Shown piece after piece: positions 5,272-5,377 of a stretch of 5,377 nucleotides of DNA. Made by a program: the position numbers and the translations under genes. Each line of letters begins with the position of its first letter. Positions within the stretch are counted from its first letter, which is position 1. The DNA comes from JBHIBR01 sp046759145 [NCBI: Nitrospinota bacterium] (GTDB lineage Bacteria; UBA8248). The stretch lies in the NCBI GenBank assembly GCA_046759145.1, contig JBHIBR010000145.1, positions 1 through 5,377 of the forward strand, in the 5' to 3' direction. Below the pieces are notes generated by a model that was not told the DNA's origin, made no database searches, and saw only the letters and a program-made list of their open reading frames with translations.

Positions 5272-5377
5272 TGACCCGGTAGATGGAAGAGCCGTCCTCT
5301 CCTTCTCCCCCGTGCGCGCGCTGGACGAGGTAGAGCTGGTGAGCCAATGCGGTGAGGGGGAGCGGGACGTCGAGCTC
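5249..5377 (-). CDS. C-terminal end of a 3-hydroxyisobutyrate dehydrogenase-type oxidoreductase (partial)
   Basis: The frame is open from the window edge to a TGA (complement of 5249-5251), giving 42 residues. They begin ELDVPLPLTALAHQLYLVQR and continue with GEGEDGSSIYRVIKGLAGF. This matches the last helices of beta-hydroxyacid dehydrogenases (3-hydroxyisobutyrate dehydrogenase, tartronate semialdehyde reductase and relatives). These typically end with ELG-x-PLPLT, a Q-x-Y/F helix, and G-x-x-DxSAI-x-x-V. Such enzymes oxidise or reduce small 3-hydroxyacids with NAD(P). The Rossmann domain and catalytic Lys lie outside the window, so cofactor and substrate cannot be judged. Its end overlaps the end of the convergent permease fragment by 23 bases. 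Confidence 0.7.
   Translation of the reverse strand, partial: ELDVPLPLTALAHQLYLVQRAHGGEGEDGSSIYRVIKGLAGF

Noticed and set aside
1-5377. CRISPR array, tRNA, rRNA or insertion sequence
   Set aside because: No regularly spaced repeats, no tRNA-like or rRNA-like stretch and no transposase motif was seen on either strand.

Overview
The window comes from a very GC-rich bacterium. The only clearly AT-rich stretch is the control region at about 940-1045. A small lipoprotein with an outer-membrane-type sorting signal points to a diderm cell. The mix of an orphan molybdenum hydroxylase subunit, NitT/TauT-type ABC permease remnants and a beta-hydroxyacid dehydrogenase is common in metabolically versatile environmental bacteria (for example Rokubacteria, Tectomicrobia or NC10-like lineages). 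The sequence does not settle the taxonomy.

Region 1 (1-2030) looks like an accessory, phage-type control module. On the minus strand is a 202-aa protein (176-784) whose second half resembles RecT/Bet-type single-strand annealing proteins. It is followed by the start of an unrecognised gene that runs off the window (1-111). Divergent from it, on the plus strand, is a 238-aa regulator with an N-terminal helix-turn-helix and a C-terminal S24 (LexA/CI-type) self-cleaving domain (1042-1758). Back-to-back sigma70-like promoters lie between them. The promoter of the regulator is so close to its ATG that the mRNA should be leaderless, as in lambda cI made from PRM. A 91-aa protein of unknown function (1755-2030) overlaps the end of the regulator through a GTGA junction.

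Region 2 (2073-4771) looks like chromosomal housekeeping or metabolism. It holds a 769-aa molybdopterin-binding large subunit of the xanthine dehydrogenase/aldehyde oxidase family, with no iron-sulfur or FAD partner gene in view. Downstream is a 106-aa BamE/SmpA-like lipoprotein, possibly with its own promoter.

Region 3 (4893-5377) is rearranged. Two different but homologous C-terminal pieces of NitT/TauT-type ABC permeases meet head to head near 5112-5120, and both lack their N-terminal parts. The plus-strand piece also carries a one-base frameshift. Its end overlaps the end of a convergent, partial 3-hydroxyisobutyrate dehydrogenase-type gene. This is either a genomic rearrangement scar or an assembly or amplification chimera.

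The most interesting hypothesis is that the S24 regulator represses the divergent annealing-protein gene and releases it after DNA damage, with the coupled 91-aa protein as a possible partner. This is inference from layout and motifs.
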